Source: Clostridia bacterium | GTDB lineage: Bacteria > Bacillota > Clostridia > Oscillospirales > RGIG577 | Length of the DNA: 64,000 nt | Assembly: GCA_017513095.1 (NCBI GenBank) | Contig: JAFWDJ010000005.1 | Coordinates: 1-64,000, forward strand | Direction: 5' to 3' | Part shown: positions 34,617 through 43,066 of the stretch, one piece after another | Numbering within the stretch: position 1 is the first letter of the stretch | Layout of the letters: each line of letters opens with the position of its first letter | Position numbers and translations under genes: made by a program | Notes under the pieces: generated by a model | Told to the model about the DNA's origin: nothing | Databases searched by the model: none | Seen by the model: only the letters and a program-made list of their open reading frames with translations

Positions 34617-36964
34617 CATGTTACAGATGCAAAAAAAATCCCGCCGTCGTCTTTATGACGGTGTTTGAAAACGGGAAACCCGAAAATAAAGGCCTCTGCA
34701 TCAAGTGTGCAAAGGAGCTTAAGATAGGCAATATAGATAAGATACTTGAAAAGATGGGCATGACCGACGAGGATATAGAGAATATGTCGTCGGAGATAGC
34801 CGAATTTATCGGCGACGGCGAGGGAACGGATTTCATATCCAACATCATCGATTCGTTAAGACCCGACGCGAACCCCAAAAACGAGCTTTCGGGAGAGGAC
34901 GATGACGACGACGGAACGGGGATAATCCATTTGACCGGCGACGACGACGTAAAGCTTGGCGGCGGTTTCGGCGGCGGCCGCTCGGAAAACGCAGGCGCGG
35001 GCGGCCATGCGGGAACGCAGCAGAAGGTGAAAAACCCCAAGAGAAAGCATCTTGAGACGTACTGCGTCAATCTCACGGCCCTTGCAAAGGAGGGCAAGCT
35101 TGACAAAATAGTGGGCAGAGAGGCGGAGCTTAAGCGCGTTATTCAGATTTTGAACCGCCGCACGAAGAACAACCCCTGCCTTATAGGCGAGCCGGGCGTA
35201 GGAAAAACGGCTATAGCCGAGGGACTCGCGCAGAGGATAGTCGAGGGCAAGGTGCCGCCTAAGCTCATAGACAAGGAAATATTCCTTTTGGACCTTACGG
35301 CGCTTGTCGTAAAGACGCAGTTCCGCGGCCAGTTCGAGGGGCGCGTAAAGGGACTTATAGACGAGATCAAGGAGAGCAAGAACGTCATCCTCATGATAGA
35401 CGAGGTGCACAACATGGTATCCGCGGGCGACGCCGAGGGCTCCATGAGCGCGGGCAACATATTAAAGCCCGCCCTTTCTCGCGGCGAGGTGCAGATAATC
35501 GGCGCGACAACGTTCAACGAATACCGAAAGCACATAGAGAAGGACGCCGCGCTCGAACGCCGCTTCCAGCCCGTAAAGGTGGGCGAGCCGACGATAGAGC
35601 AGAGCGCCGAGATACTGCGCGGCGTAAGGAAGTATTACGAGGATTTCCACGGCGTGCGCTACTCCGACGACGTTATCCGTCTCGCGGTGGAGCTTTCAGA
35701 GCGTTACGTGACCGACAGGTATCTGCCCGACAAGGCGATCGACCTTATCGACGAGGCCGGGTCTTATGTAAACTTAAACAACGTTCCGCGTCTTGAAATA
35801 GAGATGCTGGAAAACGATCTTGACACATTAAGACGCGAAAAGGACGCGCTTGTAGCCTCCGACGCGCCGACGCAGGACGTTTTCGAGCGCATTGCGACGA
35901 TAAGAAGCGAGGAATGCCGCATCGAGGATAAGATAATGGAGCTCAAAAAGTCGGGCGGCGGCATTGCCGACGTGACTATTGACGACCTCGCGATGGTCAT
36001 CGAGCTGTGGACGGGCATACCGGCAAGCAAGGTGTCGCAGCAGGAATTCAAACGTCTTTCGCGCCTCGGCGACGCGCTTCGTGAGAAGATAGTTGGCCAG
36101 GACGAGGCCATAGACGCGATAGTGTCCGCGATAAAGCGTAACCGCGCGGGCGTCGCCTCGAAGCGAAAGCCCGTTTCGATGATATTTGCGGGCTCCACCG
36201 GCGTGGGCAAGACGGAGCTTGTAAAAACGATTGCGGCACAGCTTTTCGACGGCGTCGATTCGCTCATCCGCCTCGATATGTCCGAATATATGGAGAAGCA
36301 CTCCGTTTCGCGCATCATCGGCTCGCCTCCGGGATACGTGGGCTACGACGAGGCGGGGCAGGTAACGGAGAAGGTGCGCCGCAGACCGTACAGCGTAATA
36401 CTTTTCGACGAGATCGAAAAGGCGCACAAGGACGTCCTTAATATCCTGCTTCAGATACTCGACGACGGCAAGATAACCGACGCGCAGGGCAGGCTCGTGA
36501 ACTTCGAGAATACGATAATTATAATGACGACGAACGCCGGAAGCGAAAAGCGAAGCGCCGTTATGGGCTTCGAGAGCGAAAAGGGCAGTATCGGCAAGAA
36601 TCAGACGATGAAGGCTCTTGAATCCTTCCTGCGGCCGGAGTTCATAAACCGCGTCGACGAGATAATCACCTTCAACCGCCTGACGCGCGAGAACTTCTTA
36701 AGCATCGCGGACATTATGCTCGGCGAATTTGCCGCCGAGCTTTCAAAGAAGCAGATAAAGGTCGAGTTCGAGGACGGCGTAAGGGAGTTCATCTGCGAGC
36801 AGTCGTTCAGCGAAAAGTACGGCGCGCGCAACTTGAGGCGCTTCATCCAAAAGAACATCGAGGATAAGGCCGCGAACCTGCTTATCGAGAATTACGACAG
36901 GAAGCTCGACACGATTGTAATAGGTGTAAAGGACGGCGCAATAGAAGCTCACGTAAAAAATTAA
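34613..36964 (+). CDS. clpE: ClpE-like ATP-dependent Clp protease ATPase subunit
   Basis: 783 residues. The N-terminus is a zinc finger (C3-x2-C6 and C29-x2-C32), as in ClpE, and the usual Clp_N repeats are absent; an acidic/glycine-rich linker of about 60 residues (near 95-155) leads to the first AAA+ domain (Walker A GEPGVGKT, 192-199). A UVR-like middle segment (VFERIATIRSEECRIEDKI) precedes the second AAA+ domain (GSTGVGKT, 527-534). An MGF tripeptide in the second domain sits where ClpP-binding loops do, so it probably feeds ClpP. In Bacillus clpE is CtsR-controlled; no CtsR operator is visible upstream, and the gene is translationally coupled to pgsA instead. Confidence 0.88.
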   Translation: MTCYRCKKNPAVVFMTVFENGKPENKGLCIKCAKELKIGNIDKILEKMGMTDEDIENMSSEIAEFIGDGEGTDFISNIIDSLRPDANPKNELSGEDDDDDGTGIIHLTGDDDVKLGGGFGGGRSENAGAGGHAGTQQKVKNPKRKHLETYCVNLTALAKEGKLDKIVGREAELKRVIQILNRRTKNNPCLIGEPGVGKTAIAEGLAQRIVEGKVPPKLIDKEIFLLDLTALVVKTQFRGQFEGRVKGLIDEIKESKNVILMIDEVHNMVSAGDAEGSMSAGNILKPALSRGEVQIIGATTFNEYRKHIEKDAALERRFQPVKVGEPTIEQSAEILRGVRKYYEDFHGVRYSDDVIRLAVELSERYVTDRYLPDKAIDLIDEAGSYVNLNNVPRLEIEMLENDLDTLRREKDALVASDAPTQDVFERIATIRSEECRIEDKIMELKKSGGGIADVTIDDLAMVIELWTGIPASKVSQQEFKRLSRLGDALREKIVGQDEAIDAIVSAIKRNRAGVASKRKPVSMIFAGSTGVGKTELVKTIAAQLFDGVDSLIRLDMSEYMEKHSVSRIIGSPPGYVGYDEAGQVTEKVRRRPYSVILFDEIEKAHKDVLNILLQILDDGKITDAQGRLVNFENTIIIMTTNAGSEKRSAVMGFESEKGSIGKNQTMKALESFLRPEFINRVDEIITFNRLTRENFLSIADIMLGEFAAELSKKQIKVEFEDGVREFICEQSFSEKYGARNLRRFIQKNIEDKAANLLIENYDRKLDTIVIGVKDGAIEAHVKN

Positions 36965-36982
36965 AAAAATTCGCAATACGAC

Positions 36983-37012
36983 TTGACAAATGCAAATAAA
37001 CGATTGTATAAT
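36983..37012 (+). promoter_or_regulatory. Consensus promoter of the tRNA-Gln gene
   Basis: TTGACA (36983-36988), 18-bp spacer, TATAAT (37007-37012). The tRNA starts 13 bases after the -10 box. Confidence 0.88.
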
Positions 37013-37025
37013 GATAAAGTCGTAA

Positions 37026-37099
37026 AGCGGGATTGTGTAATGGTAGCACGACAGACTCTGACTCTGTTTGTCTGGGTTCGAATCCTAGTCCCGCTGCCA
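37026..37099 (+). tRNA. tRNA-Gln (anticodon CUG)
   Basis: Folds as a full cloverleaf: acceptor AGCGGGA/TCCCGCT, anticodon stem ACAGA/TCTGT with loop CTCTGAC (anticodon CUG, reads CAG), T stem CTGGG/CCTAG with loop TTCGAAT, discriminator G96-equivalent and an encoded CCA. The variable loop is 4 nt. It is transcribed alone from its own promoter to its own terminator. A CUG isoacceptor is normally accompanied by a UUG one, not in this window. Confidence 0.97.
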
Positions 37100-37106
37100 T
37101 ATATAA

Positions 37107-37142
37107 AGCCTCTGAAAACGAAAGTTTTCAGAGGCTTTTTTG
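37107..37142 (+). terminator. Terminator of tRNA-Gln
   Basis: 13-bp perfect stem AGCCTCTGAAAAC with its complement, GAAA tetraloop (37120-37123), then six T. Confidence 0.95.
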
Positions 37143-37275
37143 TTATCCCCGAAAGTCGTTTATCACAATCATCTTGAATCGCGGCGCGAAGCATAATATA
37201 ATTCTAAATATAAGAACAAACAAAACAAAATAATCCGCGGCGCGTCCTTTTTTCGGCGCGCTGTCACAAAAGAAA

Positions 37276-39201
37276 ATGAGATGTCGAAAAATGAACGATG
37301 CATCCCGGTTTACCGCAGCGGCGAATGCCGAATGGTACAAGAAGCTTGATTTTGAAGATAAAAGCGAGAACGAGAACGCGCTTCGCGGTCTTATCGAAGC
37401 GCCCGAGAGCCTTGTTATCTACGATGACGACGGAAACGTCGCATGGAACGTGGCGGAATATTCCTTCGTAAACGAGATGGAGCGCGCGCCAGATTCGGTA
37501 AATCCGAGCCTTTGGCGCAATACGCTCTATAACTCGTACGCGGGACTTTTCGAGGTGTGCGACGGCATTTATCAGGTGCGCGGCTACGATATGGCTAACG
37601 CGACGTTCATACGCACGGACGGCGGCTGGATAGTTTTCGACGTGCTGATGTGCCGCGAGGACATGGCGGCCGCAAAGGCGCTTATGGAGAAGCACTTCGG
37701 CAAGCTTACGGTAAAGGCCGTGCTTTACAGCCACAGCCATATCGACCACTACGGCGGCGTTTTAGGCCTTATAAAACGGGAGGACGCAGCCGACGCGAGC
37801 CTTCCGCTCGACGAACAGATCGCCTCCGGCAAAACGGCGGTGCTTGCGCCCGAGGGCTTTTTAAAGCATGCCGTAAGCGAGAACGTTTTAGCGGGATTTG
37901 CCATGGCACGCCGCGCGCAGTACCAGTACGGCACGCTGCTTTCCGCGGGAGAAAAGGGCAAAATGGCGATAGGCATAGGCCTTGGTCAGGCGGTGGGCCA
38001 TACGGGCCTTATCGCGCCCACCTACGAGGTAAAATCTAACGAGACGATAAACATAGACGGCACCGAAATTTGCTTCCAGCTTACGCCGGGAACGGAGGCG
38101 CCCGCCGAGATGAACGCATACTTCCCGAAGTACCGCGCGCTGTGGCTTGCGGAGAACTGCACGGGAACGATGCACAATCTCTATACGCTGCGCGGCGCCG
38201 AGGTAAGAAACGCGGCGGCGTGGGCTTCGTACATCCTTGAGGCAGAAATGCTTTTCGGTGACGACACGGACGTCGTTTTCCAGAGCCACAACTGGCCGCA
38301 CTGGGGCACGGACAACATAAAAAAATACATGGAGGACACCGCTGCCGTCTATAAATTCATACACGATCAGACGCTCCATTATATAAACTTAGGGTATACT
38401 GCGGCCGAGATATCGCGCACGCTTGAGCTTCCCGAAAAGCTTGCAAAGGTGTGGTACGTGCGCCAGTATTACGGCACGCTGTCGCATAATATAAAGGCCG
38501 TGTATCAGAAGTACATGGGCTGGTACGACGCAAATCCCGTGAATTTAAATCCGCTCAAGCCCGAGGATACGGCGAAAAAGTGGGCGGAGTATCTCGGCGA
38601 CGCGGACGAGGTGTTGAAAAAGGCGCGCGCCGACTATGAAGCGGGCGAATATCAGTGGGTGGCGCAGGTGACGAAGGAGCTTGTTTTTGCCGACCCCAAA
38701 AACCGCGCGGCGCGCGAGCTTTGCGCCGACGCGCTTGAACAGCTCGGCTATCAGGCGGAGAGCGGCATATGGCGAAACGCATATCTTACCGCCGCGCTGG
38801 AGCTTCGCGAGGGCAACAGGGCCCAAAAGACAAGACAGGCCGCAGGCGGCATTGACAACCGCCTCGCTATGACGCCGCAGATGATGCTCGACTTCATAGC
38901 CATATCGACGGACGCGGCGGCGGCACAGTACGACGACCTTACGTTAAATCTTATCGTGACGGATACGGGCGACAAATATTATATTAAGCGCACGGGCGGC
39001 GTTATGCTCGTCTACAACGGCATGACGAGCGGCGACGCCGACTGCACAGTGACGTGCGCAAAGCTTTTGCTTCTCGGCATGATGATAGGCAAAAAAGAGG
39101 CGCTCGAACGCCTCTCGGTCGAGGGCGACAAGACCGTGCCCGCGCGCCTTCTTAGGTACATGACGCCGCTTCGGCAGGATTTCAATATAATCGAGCCCTG
39201 A
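37276..39201 (+). CDS. Alkylsulfatase-like metallo-beta-lactamase-fold hydrolase
   Basis: 641 residues, resembling SdsA1/BDS1-type alkylsulfatases. The metal motif HSHIDH is at 153-158 in the expected MBL position; later segments include MHNLYTLRG, FQSHNWPHWG (a further metal histidine) and YGTLSHNIKAVYQKYMGWYD, typical of the family's dimerisation domain; the C-terminal part (about 520-641) is SCP2-like. Such enzymes release sulfate from long-chain alkyl sulfates. No secretion signal is present, so it would act in the cytosol. The start is uncertain (ATG 37276 or 37291), since neither has a good ribosome site. It stands alone. Confidence 0.85.
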   Translation: MRCRKMNDASRFTAAANAEWYKKLDFEDKSENENALRGLIEAPESLVIYDDDGNVAWNVAEYSFVNEMERAPDSVNPSLWRNTLYNSYAGLFEVCDGIYQVRGYDMANATFIRTDGGWIVFDVLMCREDMAAAKALMEKHFGKLTVKAVLYSHSHIDHYGGVLGLIKREDAADASLPLDEQIASGKTAVLAPEGFLKHAVSENVLAGFAMARRAQYQYGTLLSAGEKGKMAIGIGLGQAVGHTGLIAPTYEVKSNETINIDGTEICFQLTPGTEAPAEMNAYFPKYRALWLAENCTGTMHNLYTLRGAEVRNAAAWASYILEAEMLFGDDTDVVFQSHNWPHWGTDNIKKYMEDTAAVYKFIHDQTLHYINLGYTAAEISRTLELPEKLAKVWYVRQYYGTLSHNIKAVYQKYMGWYDANPVNLNPLKPEDTAKKWAEYLGDADEVLKKARADYEAGEYQWVAQVTKELVFADPKNRAARELCADALEQLGYQAESGIWRNAYLTAALELREGNRAQKTRQAAGGIDNRLAMTPQMMLDFIAISTDAAAAQYDDLTLNLIVTDTGDKYYIKRTGGVMLVYNGMTSGDADCTVTCAKLLLLGMMIGKKEALERLSVEGDKTVPARLLRYMTPLRQDFNIIEP

Positions 39202-39271
39202 CGGGGGGGCGGATAAAACGGTGCGCGGATGCGAAAGCGCATTTTGCGCCGGCTGGGGGTGTATTTGATTT

Positions 39272-41248
39272 ATGCGCAGCTTACGAGCATACTATTCGGC
39301 TCCGATATCGGATTTTCTTCGTCAGCCCAGGGAACAGATACTTGGCATTATCCATTTGAATAACCGTTCTTCCGAAACGACCATACAGCAGAGCAACACG
39401 TGGGAAATTGAGGTGGATATTCTCAAGGAACAGCTCAGCGGCTTTGGCGACGGTCGGATAATATTTGAATACACGATTCCCCGAATGGGCAAGCGCGTGG
39501 ACGCGGTAGTGCTGTTTAAGAACATAGTTTTTCTGCTGGAGTTCAAGTGCGGCGATACGGAGTATCGCGCAAGCACATATGATCAGGTATATGATTACGC
39601 GCTGGACCTTCGCAATTTTCAGAAAGAGAGCCACAGCAGGCTTTTGGTGCCGATAATGGTTTCCACGCATGCGCCGGCCGTTCGAAATAACATTGCGGAG
39701 TGCGACCGGATAATCGAGCCGCTTTCGTGCAACGCAAATAACATAGCCGAAACGCTGCATATGGTTGCGGACATGTACCGCGAACCGGCTTTCGACTATA
39801 CCGCGTGGGAAAATTCGGAGTACCTTCCGACGCCGACAATAGTTGAGGCGGCGCAGGCGCTTTATCGCGGCCATAATGTGCACGAAATAACCCGCAGCGA
39901 TGCCGGCGCGGAGAATCTGACGGTCACGACAGATGAGATTAACCGTATCATTGAGCACAGCAAGGCCAATCACCGCAAAGCTATCTGCTTTGTCACAGGT
40001 GTGCCCGGTGCGGGAAAAACGCTTGTCGGTCTGAATCTTGCCATTCAGCGCTCCAACGCCCAAAGAGGTGAACACGCGGTATTCCTTTCCGGCAACTTTC
40101 CGCTTGTGACGGTGCTTCAGGAGGCCCTCGCCCGCGATAAGGTCGAGCAGGCAAAAAAGTGCGGCAATCGTGTCTCTAAAAAGGATGCTCTGCGAAGCAC
40201 ATCCGCTTTCATTCAGATAATCCATAAATACCGCGATTCCTTCGTTGGAAACGATACTGTTCCGCCGGAACGCATAGCGATATTTGATGAGGCGCAGCGC
40301 GCATGGACGCATGATATGATTGCAAAGTTCATGCTGACCAAGAAGGGGGTTGCCGAATTTAAATACAGCGAGCCGGAGTTTCTTATAAGCACCATGGACC
40401 GTCATAACGACTGGGCGGTAATAGTCTGTCTTGTCGGCGGCGGTCAGGAGATAAACACCGGCGAAGCCGGCCTGCCGGAATGGTTCGATTCGCTGAGACG
40501 GGCGTTCCCCTATTGGGACGTCTACATCACGCCGCAGCTAAATGACGAGGAGTATCGACGCGATCGCGCATGGCGGGACATGATTGGCGGCCTTAACATT
40601 TACGAGCACGAAAAGCTTCACCTTGCAACGTCGGTGCGTTCGTTCAGGACGCCAGATCTCGCCGCCTTTGTAAAGGCAGTCCTCGACGCAGACACAGAGA
40701 GCGCAAAAGAACTTTATCGGCAGATCGCCGACAAATACCCCGTGCACCTGACTCGCAATCTGAATACGGCCAAAAAATGGGTCCGTGAGCAGTGCCGCGG
40801 CACAACGCGCTGCGGACTGCTCGCCAGCAGCGGCGCGATACGCCTGAAGCCCGAGGGCATTTTTGTAAAGAATGAAATTTCCGTTGCCAACTGGTTTTTA
40901 AACGGCAAGGATGACGTACGGTCAAGCTATTATCTTGAGGATGTGGTTTCGGAATTCGATATCCAGGGCCTTGAGCTTGATTTTTCCATAGTTGCATGGG
41001 ATGCGGATTTCCGCTTTAACGGAACGGAGTGGACGTATTACAGCTTCGTCGGCAATCGATGGCAGAACGTTTCTTCCGAGGAACGACGGCTGTATCTTAA
41101 AAACGCATACCGCGTGCTTTTGACGCGCGCCCGTCAGGGTATGATCATATTTATCCCCGAAGGAAGCGATACCGACGCAACGCGCAAACACGAATGGTAT
41201 GATGCGACTTTTAACTACTTAAAATCAATCGGAGTCTCGCAGCTTTAA
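39272..41248 (+). CDS. PD-(D/E)XK nuclease-DUF2075 helicase fusion
   Basis: 658 residues. The N-terminal part has a PD-(D/E)XK core: RVDAVVLFKN with Asp77 and then EFK (Glu90, Lys92) at the right spacing. The C-terminal part is a superfamily 1-like DUF2075 ATPase: Walker A GVPGAGKT (243-250), Walker B IFDEAQ (337-342), and the ending VLLTRARQGMIIFIPEGS motif VI. The middle has a YDQVYDYALDLRNF segment. Similar single-protein nuclease-helicases act against phages or plasmids; some are nucleic-acid maintenance genes. It has no partner gene, methyltransferase or recombinase next to it, lies between two unrelated genes, and has no terminator before it. Its RBS is GGGGGTG. Role is inferred only from its domains. 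Confidence 0.8.
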   Translation: MRSLRAYYSAPISDFLRQPREQILGIIHLNNRSSETTIQQSNTWEIEVDILKEQLSGFGDGRIIFEYTIPRMGKRVDAVVLFKNIVFLLEFKCGDTEYRASTYDQVYDYALDLRNFQKESHSRLLVPIMVSTHAPAVRNNIAECDRIIEPLSCNANNIAETLHMVADMYREPAFDYTAWENSEYLPTPTIVEAAQALYRGHNVHEITRSDAGAENLTVTTDEINRIIEHSKANHRKAICFVTGVPGAGKTLVGLNLAIQRSNAQRGEHAVFLSGNFPLVTVLQEALARDKVEQAKKCGNRVSKKDALRSTSAFIQIIHKYRDSFVGNDTVPPERIAIFDEAQRAWTHDMIAKFMLTKKGVAEFKYSEPEFLISTMDRHNDWAVIVCLVGGGQEINTGEAGLPEWFDSLRRAFPYWDVYITPQLNDEEYRRDRAWRDMIGGLNIYEHEKLHLATSVRSFRTPDLAAFVKAVLDADTESAKELYRQIADKYPVHLTRNLNTAKKWVREQCRGTTRCGLLASSGAIRLKPEGIFVKNEISVANWFLNGKDDVRSSYYLEDVVSEFDIQGLELDFSIVAWDADFRFNGTEWTYYSFVGNRWQNVSSEERRLYLKNAYRVLLTRARQGMIIFIPEGSDTDATRKHEWYDATFNYLKSIGVSQL

Positions 41249-41287
41249 TAAAAGTTAAGGTATGCCATAATGAAAGGAAGGCGTTTT

Positions 41288-43012
41288 ATGAAACACAGCC
41301 TAAAAATAATACTTGCGCTTCTCCTCGCGTTTCTTATGCTTTTTGTGTCCGCCTGCGCGGGCGGCGAAAAAACGGAGCAAAGCGGGGACGAGTCCGCGTC
41401 CGCAGAGGCGCAGACGCCCGAGACGGAGAAGAACGGCGACATAATGATACTGTTTACGAGCGACGTTCACTGCGGCGTGGATCGCGGCTTCGGATACGCG
41501 GGCCTTTATGAAATGAGAAAATCGTTCGAGCGAAAGGGGTACGACGTGCTTCTCGTCGACAACGGCGACGCGATTCAGGGCGAATACATCGGCGTCGCCA
41601 CGAAGGGAGAGGCGATAATAAATCTCATGAACGCGCTCGAATACGACGCCGCGATACCGGGCAATCACGAGTTCGATTACGGCATGGAGCGCTTTTTGGA
41701 GCTTTCGGAAATGACAGAGTTCCCCTACATAAGCTGCAACTTCACCCATAACGGCGAGCTCGTGTTCGAGCCTTACATAATAAAAGAGGCGGCGGGTAAA
41801 AAGATAGCCTTTGTGGGCGTTACGACGCCGCTGACGCTGCAGACCACGCACCCGCGGTATTTTCAGGACGAAAGCGGCGATTACGTATACGGCTTCTGCG
41901 GGGACGAAACGGGCGAGGCCCTTTATAACGCCGTGCAGAGCGCCGCGGACGCCGCGCGCGCCGAGGGCGCCGATTACGTCATCGTATTGGGCCATCTCGG
42001 CATGGAGACGGACGCAAGCCCGTGGACTTACGCCGAGGTCATAGCGAATACGAGCGGGATCGACGCGCTTTTGGACGGGCACAGCCACGATACCGAAAAG
42101 GTCGTTATGAAGAATAAGAACGGTGAAAGCGTTCTGCGCGCCGCCTGCGGCACGAAGCTTGGATTTATAGGCGCGTGCGTGATTTCGCCGGAAAACAACA
42201 CAATAGACCCGCAGCTTTACGGCTGGACGAACGATATAAGCGCGCCGGAGCTTTTGGGTATAGACAACGAGATAGGCGATAAGGTAAGCGCCGCGAAGAG
42301 CGAGCTTAGCGAGATCATGAATCTGGTAGTTGCCCACAGCGCGGTCGAGCTTACGGTAAATTATCCCGATATCACGACGCCCGAGGGCGAACCGATACGC
42401 ATGGTGCGCCGCGCCGAATGCAATATAGGCGACCTCCTGGCCGACGCCTACCGCGACAGAAGCGGAGCCGATATAGCCATAGCGGTCGGGGGGAGCATCC
42501 GCATGTCCATACATGCGGGCGACGTTACGACGAACGATATCATAAACGCGGTTCCCTTCGGAAATCCCATCGGCGTGATAGAGGTCACGGGGCAGCAGCT
42601 TCTCGACGCGCTCGAATGGGGCTGCCGCAGCGCGCCCTCGGAGACGGGAGCGTTCCCTCAGGTATCGGGCATAAGCTTTGAGGTGCACACGTATATCCCG
42701 AGCGGATGCGTATCCGATGAGAACAACATGTTCACGGGAGTTTCGGGCGAACGACGCGTGAAGAACGTTCTGGTGGGCGGAGAGCCGCTCGACCCGGACG
42801 CGGCGTATACGCTCGCGGCCATTGATTACACGCTTTTTGACGACGGCGACGGGTACACGATGTTCGACGGCTGCCGCGTGATAAAGGACGGGATTGAGCT
42901 TGACTATCAGGCGCTCATAGGCTATACGGAGGATACGCTGGGCGGCGTTATCGGAGAAGAATACTCAGACCCCTACGGCGACGACAGGATAATCTTCGTC
43001 GAGGAGCCGTAA
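41288..43012 (+). CDS. 5'-nucleotidase/UshA-like metallophosphatase lipoprotein
   Basis: 574 residues. The signal peptide ends in the lipobox VSAC, so it is membrane-anchored outside the cell. Metallophosphatase motifs follow: FTSDVHCG, DNGDAIQG, PGNHEFDYG and DGHSHDTE, then the C-terminal 5'-nucleotidase domain (about 330-570) with GGSIRMSIHAG. These proteins release nucleosides and phosphate from external nucleotides. The ATG at 41288 has AAAGGAAGG; the earlier ATG at 41270 overlaps that site. There is a shared terminator on its 3' side. Confidence 0.92.
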   Translation: MKHSLKIILALLLAFLMLFVSACAGGEKTEQSGDESASAEAQTPETEKNGDIMILFTSDVHCGVDRGFGYAGLYEMRKSFERKGYDVLLVDNGDAIQGEYIGVATKGEAIINLMNALEYDAAIPGNHEFDYGMERFLELSEMTEFPYISCNFTHNGELVFEPYIIKEAAGKKIAFVGVTTPLTLQTTHPRYFQDESGDYVYGFCGDETGEALYNAVQSAADAARAEGADYVIVLGHLGMETDASPWTYAEVIANTSGIDALLDGHSHDTEKVVMKNKNGESVLRAACGTKLGFIGACVISPENNTIDPQLYGWTNDISAPELLGIDNEIGDKVSAAKSELSEIMNLVVAHSAVELTVNYPDITTPEGEPIRMVRRAECNIGDLLADAYRDRSGADIAIAVGGSIRMSIHAGDVTTNDIINAVPFGNPIGVIEVTGQQLLDALEWGCRSAPSETGAFPQVSGISFEVHTYIPSGCVSDENNMFTGVSGERRVKNVLVGGEPLDPDAAYTLAAIDYTLFDDGDGYTMFDGCRVIKDGIELDYQALIGYTEDTLGGVIGEEYSDPYGDDRIIFVEEP

Positions 43013-43027
43013 GGGAGAGGAAAACAA

Positions 43028-43058
43028 AAAAAACGAGGGGCAATGCCCCTCGTTTTTT
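43028..43058. terminator. Bidirectional terminator between convergent genes
   Basis: ACGAGGGGC and GCCCCTCGT around an AAT loop, with A tracts on the left and T tracts on the right, so it serves both the nucleotidase gene and the minus-strand mutase gene. Confidence 0.93.
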
Positions 43059-43066
43059 AATATAAA

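Noticed and set aside
37026-37276. Integration site (att) at tRNA-Gln
   Set aside because: No repeat of the tRNA 3' end and no integrase was seen downstream in the window; the tRNA has its own terminator.
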